NCBI GenBank assembly: GCA_023150895.1
Contig: JAKLJY010000091.1
Span: 1 to 34,208, forward strand
Length of the DNA: 34,208 nucleotides
Source of the DNA: Myxococcota bacterium
GTDB lineage: Bacteria > Myxococcota_A > Bradymonadia > UBA7976 > UBA1532
Direction of reading: 5' to 3'
Part shown: positions 1-10,300 of the stretch, one piece after another
Layout of the letters: every line of letters starts with the position of its first letter
Position numbering within the stretch: position 1 is the first letter of the stretch
Notes under the pieces: model-generated
What the model saw: the letters and a program-made list of their open reading frames with translations, nothing else
Told to the model about the DNA's origin: nothing
The model's database searches: none
Program-made: the position numbers and the translations under genes

Positions 1-233
1 GCGCCGCCGCTGCCGCCGACGACGGGCTCTCCACCCGCGCCGCCGGTGGTCCCGCCGGTGTGATGCTCGCCCCCGTGCGCCTCGCCGCCGGTGCTACCGC
101 CGGTGGAGCCGCCGGCCGCCTGGCCGCCGACCGCAGCGTCCGCGCCGCCGCCCGTGGACTCGTCATCCGACGAACAGGCCTGGAAACCGAAGACGAGCGT
201 GCTCGCCAGGAGGATACGTTCTGCGATGTTCAT
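1..233 (-). CDS. Gly-rich lipoprotein, N-terminal part (runs off window)
   Basis: Only the first 77 codons are inside the window; the rest lies beyond base 1. Reading leftwards from the ATG at 233-231, the product begins MNIAERILLASTLVFGFQAC, a lipoprotein signal peptide with a lipobox-like FQAC (Cys20), followed by SSDDES and then a low-complexity stretch of GGxTGG, GGEAHGGEHH and GGAGGE blocks. A GGGAG Shine-Dalgarno sits a few bases upstream of the ATG. The Asp pair right after the Cys is not the simple inner-membrane retention signal of enterics, because Ser lies at +2, so outer-membrane anchoring is plausible. The flexible Gly/Ser/Thr/His linker probably spaces a distal domain away from the membrane. 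That domain is not visible, so no function can be given. The gene lies downstream of fusA on the same strand but is separated from it by a terminator. Confidence 0.75.
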   Translation of the reverse strand, partial: MNIAERILLASTLVFGFQACSSDDESTGGGADAAVGGQAAGGSTGGSTGGEAHGGEHHTGGTTGGAGGEPVVGGSGG

Positions 234-248
234 GGTTCTCCCCTTCTT

Positions 249-281
249 GAAAATGCGAAAACCGGCCCGCCGCGGGCCGGT
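249..281 (-). terminator. Rho-independent terminator after fusA
   Basis: Bases 261-269 (ACCGGCCCG) and 273-281 (CGGGCCGGT) form a perfect 9-bp stem with a 3-base loop. On the minus strand the stem is followed by TTTTCGCATTTT. This is the classical intrinsic-terminator layout. It lies 77 bases past the fusA stop and just before the lipoprotein start, so it should insulate the two genes. Confidence 0.8.
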
Positions 282-357
282 CTGTGACAAGCGTGTGCCG
301 ACTATGCCGCAGGACGCTCGATCAGAGCAATTCCGCGGCGGGCATCCGCAACCGCCC

Positions 358-2442
<2,085 letters not shown>

Positions 2443-2480
2443 GAATTTCGGCCTTCCGGTTGGGGGCGGTACGGGGTCAG

Positions 2481-2509
2481 AAAAGCGTCGCCCGCGGTCG
2501 GACCGCGGG
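2481..2509 (-). promoter_or_regulatory. Palindromic hairpin in the fusA leader
   Basis: Bases 2491-2499 (CCCGCGGTC) and 2501-2509 (GACCGCGGG) are perfect inverted copies around one central G. On the minus strand the hairpin is followed, after six bases, by TTTT (2484-2481), about 22 bases before the fusA Shine-Dalgarno. It may be an attenuator or mRNA hairpin, or a protein-binding palindrome. The T run is short, so termination here would be weak. Confidence 0.5.
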
Positions 2510-2529
2510 TCCTCAAATCAGCGCGCGGC

Positions 2530-2557
2530 AGTATGGGGACGCCGCCGCGAAAAGCAA
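2530..2557 (-). promoter_or_regulatory. Candidate fusA promoter
   Basis: On the minus strand TTGCTT (2557-2552) and CATACT (2535-2530) are separated by 16 bases. They match the sigma-70 consensus at three and four of six positions. A start of transcription near 2523 would give a leader of about 80 bases that carries the palindromic hairpin and the Shine-Dalgarno. The call rests on sequence resemblance only. Confidence 0.35.
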
Positions 2558-2584
2558 GTCGGATGTGACGACCGAGGGCGACGC

Positions 2585-2613
2585 TTGACCCGGCGGGGTG
2601 TTCTCTCCACGAT
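2585..2613 (+). promoter_or_regulatory. Candidate rsgA promoter (leaderless geometry)
   Basis: TTGACC (2585-2590) and CACGAT (2608-2613) are 17 bases apart. The -10-like hexamer ends exactly six bases before the GTG at 2620, so transcription would begin at or next to the start codon. No clear Shine-Dalgarno precedes the GTG. The -35 is a five of six match; the -10 matches only at its A2, A5 and T6. Confidence 0.4.
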
Positions 2614-2619
2614 GCGCCC

Positions 2620-3573
2620 GTGCCACGCCCCCGACCCCGCCGCTCGCCGGCTCCGCCCCGCCCCGCCCCCGATGAGACCGCGAGCCCGCGCCCGACCGGG
2701 CGTCTGGTGACACGGAAGGGTCCGGTGATGTTCGTGGAGATCGACGGCGAACGCCGGCCCTGCACCGCCCGGGGGCAAGGCAAGGGCGCGGTCGTCGGCG
2801 ACGACGTGACGGTCGACGGCGAGGTCGTCACCGGATTCGCCGCGCGGCGCAGTGAACTCGTCCGGGTCGACGCGCTCGGCGACCGTCCCCACGTCATCGC
2901 AGCCAATGTCGATGTCATGTTCATCGTGTGCGCCGTCGAGCCCCCCCTCCGCGAGGGTCTCATCGATCGCTACCTCGTCGCCGCCCATGCGGCGCGCATC
3001 GCTCCGGTGATCGTCTTCAACAAGACCGACCTCTGGCTCGACGACGACCCCGAAGACGAAGAGGACTTCCGCGAGCGGCTCTCCCCCTACCCGCCCCTCG
3101 GCGTGCCCGTCATCTACACCTCGGCGCAGGAGAACAAGGGCCTCGCCGCCGTGCGGAAGGCGCTGAAGGGTCGCCTCGGCATCTTCGTCGGCCACAGTGG
3201 CGTCGGAAAGACGAGCCTGCTCAACGCGCTCGTCCCCGGCCTCGGCCACAAGACGCAGGAATTGTCGGAGCAGAGCGGGCGCGGTCGTCACACGACGACG
3301 CACACCGAGTTGTTCCGGGTGCCCGGCGGCGGCGAGGTCATCGACAGCCCCGGCATTCGGGCGTTCGGTCTCTGGGCCATCCCGCCCGATCAGGTCCGGC
3401 ACCATTTCGTCGAGTTCGCGAAGTTCGCCGGTCAGTGTCGGTTCATGGATTGCATTCACGACCGCGAGCCCGGGTGCGCCATCAAGGATGCCGTCGAGCG
3501 CGAGGTGATCAGCCCGTTCCGGTACGAGGCGTACCTGCGCATCAAGGACTCGCTCGGCGACGACCTCCCGTGA
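2620..3573 (+). CDS. rsgA: Small ribosomal subunit biogenesis GTPase RsgA
   Basis: RsgA (YjeQ family, 317 residues) is a cytoplasmic GTPase that checks late maturation of the 30S subunit. The circularly permuted motif order is diagnostic: G4 NKTD (134-137) comes before G1 GHSGVGKTS (191-199) and G3 DSPG (242-245). An OB fold precedes it (about 27-90), and the switch loop GRGRHTTTH (221-228) follows G1. The C-terminal zinc knuckle is complete: Cys273, Cys278, His280, Cys286. The GTG at 2620 is taken as the start because it keeps the first OB strand (TGRLVTRKGPVMFVE). This leaves a Pro/Arg-rich extension of about 25 residues that many homologues lack. A GTG at 2707 is the alternative, but it would trim that strand. 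The stop overlaps the next gene's GTG, so the two are probably co-translated. Confidence 0.95.
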   Translation: MPRPRPRRSPAPPRPAPDETASPRPTGRLVTRKGPVMFVEIDGERRPCTARGQGKGAVVGDDVTVDGEVVTGFAARRSELVRVDALGDRPHVIAANVDVMFIVCAVEPPLREGLIDRYLVAAHAARIAPVIVFNKTDLWLDDDPEDEEDFRERLSPYPPLGVPVIYTSAQENKGLAAVRKALKGRLGIFVGHSGVGKTSLLNALVPGLGHKTQELSEQSGRGRHTTTHTELFRVPGGGEVIDSPGIRAFGLWAIPPDQVRHHFVEFAKFAGQCRFMDCIHDREPGCAIKDAVEREVISPFRYEAYLRIKDSLGDDLP

Positions 3574-4322
3574 CCCCGGCCCGGCTCGACGTCCTGACGC
3601 GCGGTCTGCGCATCTGGCAGCGCCCCGACGGCCACAAGGCCGCCTCGGACGACGTCGTGCTCGCCGGACTCGCCGCGCGCGAGCAGCCCGCCGCCCGGCG
3701 ATGCCTCGACCTCGGCACGGGGAAGGCCACGGTCGCGATGCTGCTCGGCGTCGCGTTGCCCGAAGCGGTGTTCATCGGGGTGGAAGCCTACCCGGAGAGT
3801 TTCGCGCTCGCCCTGCGCAACATCGCCGAGAACCGGCTCGAGGCGCGGCTCGCCGTCCGGCAGGGCGACCTGCGCGACCCGACCGTCCTCGCCGGTGAAG
3901 CGCCCTTCGACCTGATCACGGGCGCCCCGCCCTTCATGCCCGTCGGCAGCGGCCCGCCGCCGAGCGACCCCCAGCGGGCGGCCGGGCGCTTCGAGCTGCG
4001 CGGGGGCGTAGAAGCCTATGCCGCGACGGCGGTCCGCCACCTCGCCCCCGGTGGCCGTTTCGTCGTCCTGATGGACGGTGCGGGCGGCGCACGGGCAGCG
4101 GCGGCCCTCGGCGCGTCGGGGCTCGTGGTCCGGCGGCAGGTCGACGTTCGACCCCGACCGGACCGGGCGCCGACGTATCAGGTTCTCGTCGCCGCGCATC
4201 GGGCGGCCGGGGGGGCGAACGCCCCGGTGCGGGAGACGCTGTATATGCGGGACGCCGTCGGCGACGGCTGGTCGCCGCCATTCGCAGCGCTGCGGGCACG
4301 GCTGGACCTGCCGGGCGCCTGA
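3570..4322 (+). CDS. TrmN6/YfiC-like SAM-dependent methyltransferase
   Basis: A 250-residue class I methyltransferase that starts at a GTG overlapping the rsgA stop (GTGA). The N-terminal block RIWQRPDGHKAASDDVVLAG resembles the tRNA1(Val) adenine-N6 methyltransferase family. SAM-binding motif I is DLGTGKATVAMLLG (47-60), followed by an acidic ribose-binding end GVEAYPES (70-77) and QGD (98-100). The catalytic loop, normally NPPY or NPPF in N6-adenine and related amino-methyltransferases, reads GAPPF (118-122), so the key Asn is replaced by Ala. The post-loop segment HLAPGGRFVVLM is typical. The context with rsgA suggests a ribosome or tRNA role. The Asn loss means the substrate could differ or the enzyme may be inactive; a non-RNA small-molecule methyltransferase is also possible. 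Confidence 0.8.
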   Translation: MTPARLDVLTRGLRIWQRPDGHKAASDDVVLAGLAAREQPAARRCLDLGTGKATVAMLLGVALPEAVFIGVEAYPESFALALRNIAENRLEARLAVRQGDLRDPTVLAGEAPFDLITGAPPFMPVGSGPPPSDPQRAAGRFELRGGVEAYAATAVRHLAPGGRFVVLMDGAGGARAAAALGASGLVVRRQVDVRPRPDRAPTYQVLVAAHRAAGGANAPVRETLYMRDAVGDGWSPPFAALRARLDLPGA

Positions 4323-4376
4323 ACGGCACGGACATTGCTCCCGAGGGCCGCGCATTCAACGGCCCGGAGCCACCGC

Positions 4377-7328
4377 GTGTTCTCCAAGTACTCGATTTCC
4401 TTCACTCTTGCCGCCGGGGTCGCCTTGGCGGCGAGCCCCGCTGCCGCCGACCGCTGGTCCTGGCGTGCGTATCCTAACGGACCCGAGCGCTCCGCGGGCG
4501 GGAGCGAGCGCGGGGGCGTGGGCTTCCAGCTTTCGGCCGAGTGGCTGCTCGTCGCGCCCGCCCCCGGGGTCGACGTCGCGCGGCTCGCCGTCGAGGCCAC
4601 GGCCCTCGCAAAGGCCCCTCGCCCGGCGGAGGCGCGCCACCTGCTGCGCGACCGGGTCATGCTGCGGGTCCCCGGCACGGACGCCGCGGGGCTGGAGACG
4701 CTCGCCCGCGCGCTCCTCGGCCGCGGCCTCGCCGCCGACGTCTGGCCCGCGCTCAGCCGGGCGACCGGCGTCGGTTTCACCGATGGATTCCTCGCCGCCC
4801 GCCTGCGCGACGTCGTGCCTGCCACGGCCTGGGAGAAGGCCGGTGTCGAGTTCGTGGGGTGGACGCGTCTGCCCGGCGTCGCCCGTCTGCGCGCTGTCGA
4901 CGGCGACGCCATCCGGGCCGCATGGGCGCTCGTCGACCTCCCCGAGGTCGCCTGGGCCGAGCCGGATCTCATCCGCCACGTCAAACCCCTCGGCATGCCC
5001 GACGACCCCGAACTCGGCGCGCAGTGGCACCTCGAGTCGGCCGACGATCGCGGCGACATTCAGGCCAACGCCGCCTGGGCCATCACCACGGGCACGCCCG
5101 AGACGCGGATCGCCATCTTCGACACGGGTTTCGACCTCGACCACCCGGATCTCGTGCCCAACCTCGTCCCCGGCTTCGACGCCGCGGGCAACGACGCCAT
5201 CCCGGAGGCCGGCTGCAGCAGCTCTCCCGACGGGGCGGGGCCGGCGCAGTCCTGCCCGGGCGACCAGCCCTATCGGGAGAGTCACGGCACGGCCGTCGCC
5301 GGCCTGAGCGCCGCGCGCGGCGGGAACAGCCTCAACGGCACCGGCGTCTGCCCCGACTGCTCCATCTACCCGGTGCGCATCATCGCCGACCAGGGCTTCC
5401 GGTCCCTCAGCACGGCGGAGGCCTTCCGCCGGGCCGGCGAGGACGGCGTCTCGGTCATCAACAACTCCTGGGGGCCGAGCCTGACGCGCTTCTTCCCGCT
5501 CTCGGAGGCCGAGCGCGAGGCGCTGTTCTTCGTCACCCGCGAGGCGCGCGGCGGGCTCGGCATCGCCGTTCTCTTCGCCGCCGGCAACGACTTCTTCACG
5601 CCGGCCAACGCCAACCCGTACGCCAGCTACCCCGACGTCATCACCGTGGCGGCGAGCACCCGCAAGGATGACTTCGCCTGCTACAGCGACTACGGGACGG
5701 TCATCTCCATCGCCGCGCCGAGCCAGGGCTGCTTCGACGGCGAGGACGGCATCGCCACGACCGACTTCCAGGGTGCCGAGGGATACAGCGCCGGGGACTT
5801 CACCACCGGGTTCGGCGGCACCAGCGCCGCCTGCCCGGTGGCCTCCGGTCTCGCCGGCCTCATCCTGTCCGTGAACCCGGGCCTGACGGCACAGCAGGTC
5901 AAGGTGATCATGGAGGCCACCGCCGCCAAGATCCGCGCCGACAAGAACCCGTGGCAGCAGCAGTTCGGCATCGATCTGGCCACCGAGTTCGCCTACGACG
6001 AACGCGGCTTCAGCCAGGGCTTCGGGTACGGGCGCATCGACGCCGCCGCGGCCGTCGCGCTCGCCCGGGACATGCCCCCCGCCGCCGGGGCCGCCTGCAG
6101 CGACGACGCGAGCTGCCCGCTCTGCCTCGACGGCCGCTGTGCCACGCCCTGCGCCGCCGACGCCGAGTGCCTCGGGTCGATGCGGTGTCTTCCCGTCGCC
6201 GGGGCCGAGGGCTCGAGCGCCTGCCAGGTGCCCCGCCCCGCCGCGACGGACGTCGGGCAGCCCTGCGCCCCGGACTGCGACGTGTGCGTCGTCACCGTCG
6301 ACAGTCAGTTCGAGAACGCCAACATCTGTACGGCCCGCTGCCCCGGGGGCGACGAAGAGTGCCCCTTCGGCTTCGACTGCCGGCGCCTCAACGACAACGA
6401 GCCGGCCGTCTGCGTGCCGGGCAACGCCGAGTGCGGCGCCCGCTGGGACGACGTGCGCTGCCAGAGCCAGGTGCAGGTCTCCGGCGGCGGTGAGGACTTC
6501 TGCTCCTGCGAGTGCATTCCCGGCACGCCGGGCGCCTGCCCCGAGGGCATGGTGTGCAGCTCGGTGTTCTGCCAGCAGACCCGCGAGGGCATCTTGTGTC
6601 AGGCGTCGAGCGATCGGGAGGCCAACTACCTGCCGATGTGCGTGCCCGACCCGGACTTCCGGCGCGCCTGCGAGTCCCACGGTCAGTGTGGCGGCGGCAT
6701 GTTCTGCATCGACGGCACCTGCAGCCCGGATCAGGGCGAGGGGGGCTGCGACATCTGTGTTTCCTGCGCCGACGACAGCGAGTGCGCGGCGGGCGAGGCC
6801 TGCGTGAACATCCCCTCCCGCGGCCCGCACTGCCTCAAACAGTGCGTCACGCAGGACGACTGCCCCGGGACGACCGTCTGCAACGATCTGCCGGGGCCGG
6901 GGCCGACGTACTGCATCAACGAGAACTACCAGTCGAAGGGCATCTGCCCGAACTCGTGGCGCTGCGAGGTCGAGGGGCGCTGTTTCATGGAAAGCGACTG
7001 CCCGGACGGCGTCGCCTGTGAAGACAACACCTGCGGCGGCGCCTCGACGCCGGACGCCGCGGTGGCGGACGCGCAGGTCCCGCCCGACGCCGGCCCGGTT
7101 CCGGATGCGGCCGACCCCGTCGCTCCGGACGCCGAGGTCCCCGTCGCGCAGGACGACGCGGCGGTGGTCGAGCCGGACGGCTCGAAGCCTGCCGACGGCG
7201 ACGCCGAGGCCGGCTCGAAGAGTGGTGGCTGCACCGTCTCGACGGGTGGTCTTCCGGTGGGCGCGCCGCTCTGGCTCGCCGCACCGTTCGCGCTCGCGGC
7301 CGTTCGCCGGCGCCGCCGCCGCGGCTGA
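4377..7328 (+). CDS. Secreted subtilisin-like (S8) protease with MYXO-CTERM anchor
   Basis: An exported serine protease of 983 residues. The GTG at 4377 is chosen over an in-frame TTG at 4335 because it has GGAG seven bases upstream and directly opens a signal peptide (FSKYSISFTLAAGVALAASP, cleavage likely at AAA-D). A propeptide-like region of about 190 residues follows. The S8 catalytic domain has Asp249 (FDTGFDLDHPD), His303 (SHGTAVAG), oxyanion Asn404 (AAGND) and Ser483 (GGTSAAC). Beyond about residue 580 comes a long Cys-rich region of repeated CxxDxxC-type modules. After that is a Pro/Asp/Ala linker, and the tail ends with Gly-Gly-Cys-Thr, a hydrophobic segment and RRRRRRG. That tail is the MYXO-CTERM pattern, which in Myxococcota is thought to be processed by a rhombosortase/myxosortase-type enzyme and lipidated on the Cys. 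Surface-displayed digestion of prey or polymer is inferred. Confidence 0.93.
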   Translation: MFSKYSISFTLAAGVALAASPAAADRWSWRAYPNGPERSAGGSERGGVGFQLSAEWLLVAPAPGVDVARLAVEATALAKAPRPAEARHLLRDRVMLRVPGTDAAGLETLARALLGRGLAADVWPALSRATGVGFTDGFLAARLRDVVPATAWEKAGVEFVGWTRLPGVARLRAVDGDAIRAAWALVDLPEVAWAEPDLIRHVKPLGMPDDPELGAQWHLESADDRGDIQANAAWAITTGTPETRIAIFDTGFDLDHPDLVPNLVPGFDAAGNDAIPEAGCSSSPDGAGPAQSCPGDQPYRESHGTAVAGLSAARGGNSLNGTGVCPDCSIYPVRIIADQGFRSLSTAEAFRRAGEDGVSVINNSWGPSLTRFFPLSEAEREALFFVTREARGGLGIAVLFAAGNDFFTPANANPYASYPDVITVAASTRKDDFACYSDYGTVISIAAPSQGCFDGEDGIATTDFQGAEGYSAGDFTTGFGGTSAACPVASGLAGLILSVNPGLTAQQVKVIMEATAAKIRADKNPWQQQFGIDLATEFAYDERGFSQGFGYGRIDAAAAVALARDMPPAAGAACSDDASCPLCLDGRCATPCAADAECLGSMRCLPVAGAEGSSACQVPRPAATDVGQPCAPDCDVCVVTVDSQFENANICTARCPGGDEECPFGFDCRRLNDNEPAVCVPGNAECGARWDDVRCQSQVQVSGGGEDFCSCECIPGTPGACPEGMVCSSVFCQQTREGILCQASSDREANYLPMCVPDPDFRRACESHGQCGGGMFCIDGTCSPDQGEGGCDICVSCADDSECAAGEACVNIPSRGPHCLKQCVTQDDCPGTTVCNDLPGPGPTYCINENYQSKGICPNSWRCEVEGRCFMESDCPDGVACEDNTCGGASTPDAAVADAQVPPDAGPVPDAADPVAPDAEVPVAQDDAAVVEPDGSKPADGDAEAGSKSGGCTVSTGGLPVGAPLWLAAPFALAAVRRRRRRG

Positions 7329-7359
7329 GCGGTCGCCGCCGACCCCGCGCGCGCTCAGC
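7324..7359. repeat. Inverted repeat spanning two convergent stop codons
   Basis: GCTGAGCG (7324-7331) and CGCTCAGC (7352-7359) are exact inverted copies around a 20-base GC-rich loop. One arm holds the TGA of the S8 protease, the other the TGA of the convergent transglutaminase gene. It could stall transcription from both sides, but there is no T tract. Confidence 0.4.
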
Positions 7360-10300
7360 GCAGGGGGCGCTCCTTGCCCATCGCAAAGACGACGTCCTCG
7401 TCCAGGAAGCGCTGGATGTCCTCGGCCGCACGCCGCTGCTGGGCATAGTCGGCCGGTGAGACCCGCTCGCAGGTCATGGCGACGGTCTGTCGGACGGTCA
7501 CCTGGCGACCCTCGCCGCTCACCTGTCGTTCGAATGTGAGGCACGGCGACTCGATGCGCGTCGTCTGGGGCAGCCGCTTCACCCGGGCCTGCGCGGGTGC
7601 CTCGAGGTCGACGGTCCAGACGAGTGTCCGCGGCGCCCCGAGGAGCAGGGGAAAACGACGCTCACCGAGGGTGAAATACGCCGAAGCGCTCCAGCCGACG
7701 GGGATCTTCACCCGCAGCTCGTCCCCCTCGCGTCGACCCGCCGAGGGGGCCGCGACCTTGAAGTTCAGGGTGGCCGGCTGGCGGACGTGCGTCAGATCGC
7801 CCGTCTCCACGTCCGAGATGCGTCCGCCCGCCAGCGTCCCGCCGATCTGCTGCTGCAGCATCTGCGTGAGCTGTTCCGCATTGCGCGCCGCTCGCCGCAG
7901 CGACGACGCGACGCGCCCGCGGGCGGTCATGGTCACCTGTCCGGCGGCGCTGCCGTCCTCGGCGAGCGCCAGGCGGCTGGCCACGGTCGACGTGTCGAGG
8001 GCCGCCGCCTGATAGGGAATCTCGCGCCACTCGAACGCCGGCCGCGTGTCCGGCGCGGCGCGGCCCGCCAGGAAGGGGGCCGGATCGAGGACGAGCGACG
8101 TCGTGCCCTGGTCGTCGTGTCGGAGGACGTCGAGATCGAGGAGCTCGACGGTGGGATCGAAGAAGCGCCCCTCCGGCAGACCCGGTTGCGCCGGCACGTA
8201 GACGATGGCGTGGTTGAACTGCTGCATCGGGACCTTGCGGAGCACCGGCCCGGCGTCGCGCGTCCGGACGAGGGCAAAGTGCGCCTTGATGCCTCCGAGG
8301 TGAGCCAGCGTGATGAAGAGAACGGCCTTGTCCTTGCAGTCGCCGTAGCGGCGCGCGACGACCACCGGGGCCGCATGGGGTTTGACGCCGGCGATGAAGC
8401 CCTCGTAGTCCTGCTGGTAGCGGATCTCGTCCATCAGCCATTCCTGGATGCGGTCGACCTTGTCCGCGGGGGACGTCGCACCTTCGAAGAGGCGTTTCGC
8501 CAGCGCCTCGACCTCCGGACCGACGCGGAAGGCGTCCTTCAGGAGGGCGGCCTCCCATTGCACGAACATGCCCCAGTCCGGGACCGTGCTCACGACGAGG
8601 TTCGCGGCCGCCTCGTGAAGCGTGGGCATCGACGGTTCCGGCATGACCGGCGCCACGTCTCGGGCGGACCACTCGACCCGCACGAGGTCGCCCACCGCGC
8701 GCTCGCTGCGCTCCGACGTGCCCCGTCGCTCCTCGATGAGCGGCGTCCCCTGGGGCACGTACAGCACCCACCGGCTCACCCGGGCCTGGGCGGCCGTCCC
8801 GGCGAACCACCACTGGCGGGCCATGTGACCCGCGAGGTACCCGTCCGGCGGCGAGTCGAGGCGGTACTGCAGGACCACCGTGCTGCCCACGCCGAGCTGG
8901 CGGAAGCGGACGCTGCGCCCGCGAATCGTGCTCGCCTCGGTGCGCTTGCCCGCGGCATCGACCACGTAGGCGTGCAGGATGCGGGCGCGCCCGTCGCTGC
9001 GCAGCGTCTGATGCGTGAGGCGGTCACGCCCGGCATCGTTGACCGCATGGGCGACCGTCGTGATGTAGTTGACCGTGCTGCCGTCCGCCCGCAGCGCGGT
9101 GACCTCGTCGTCGAGCAGGTACAGGACGTCGGCGGCCGGCGCGACCTTCACGTCGGGCCTCGAGGCGACCGCCTCGGCGATGGCCGCCTCGTCGGGCACG
9201 TCGGCGGCCCAGGCGCCGCGGCTTTCGGGTGCAAGGAAGTCCAGGCGGTGGGCGAGCTTTTCGTTCTCCGGATCGCGTTCCAGGGCCCGCTGCCAGGCGG
9301 CGAGCGCTTCGTCGCGCCGCCCGTTCTGATAGTAGAGTTCGGCGAGGCGGGCGTGGCCGACGGCGGCCGTCGGGACGAGCTCGACGAGCCGCTTCAACGT
9401 GGCCTCCGCGCCCACGACGTCCCCCGCGCGGCGCTGTGCCTCCGCCAGGCGCTCCCATGAGCTTCGCAGATGGGGCCAGTGCTGCGTCAGTCGGTGGGCG
9501 AGGCTGAGCGCGGTGTCGAAGTCTTCGTTGCCGAGCGCCTGCCACTGCAAGCGCTGCAGCATCGTCACGTCGTTCGGCGCCCGGGCGAGGACCTCGCGAT
9601 ACAGCTGCTCGGCCTGCGGGAAGAACTTGAGCTGTTCCCAACAGTCGCCGAGCTCGATCTGAACGGAGGGCCAGTCCGGGAAACGGGCGTCGAGGGCCGA
9701 AAGGAGCGTGCAGCGATCCTCCGTCCAGCCCTCGTCGCCGTAGAGATCGGCCAGTTGCAGCGCGGCGGCCGGCCGGTCCGGGTGGGCGGCCTGCACCGCC
9801 AGAATCTCCGCGCGGGCCTGTTCGGTGAGGTTCTGCTGGCGCAAGAACCGGGCCATCTTCAGCCGCAGGAAAGGCAACGCCGGGCCCGCCTCCTGCGCGA
9901 GCGCCGTCAGCAGGTCCGAGGTCGTCCCCCGCTCCTGGTTGTCCCAGAGCGCGCCGGCAAGCTGGTACCGCGCCGTCAGGCTTCGGGGGTGGGCTGCGGC
10001 GAAGGCCTCCGCCCGGGCGACCGCCAGGACCCGCAAGCCGAGCCGCTCCGCCCACTCGGCGGCATGGTGGGCCAGGCGCGCGCTCCCCTCGGGCAGACCC
10101 GCGAGCCGGCGGGCGACGATGGCCTCGGGCTCGATCGGTGCGGTGACCGGCGGTGGGCCGTCGGCATAGTGCGTGTCGGCGGGGACGGCCCTCAGCCCGG
10201 ACACGACCACCCCGCCCGGCCCGGTGAGGCGCCCATCGAAGAGCCAGCTGCCGGCCTCGTGGGCCTGTTTGACGAGGATGCGGTTCACGCCCGCCGGCAG

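Noticed and set aside
4356-7544. 1062-residue minus-strand reading frame opposite the S8 protease
   Set aside because: Shadow of the protease; the plus strand has signal peptide, catalytic triad and MYXO-CTERM tail.
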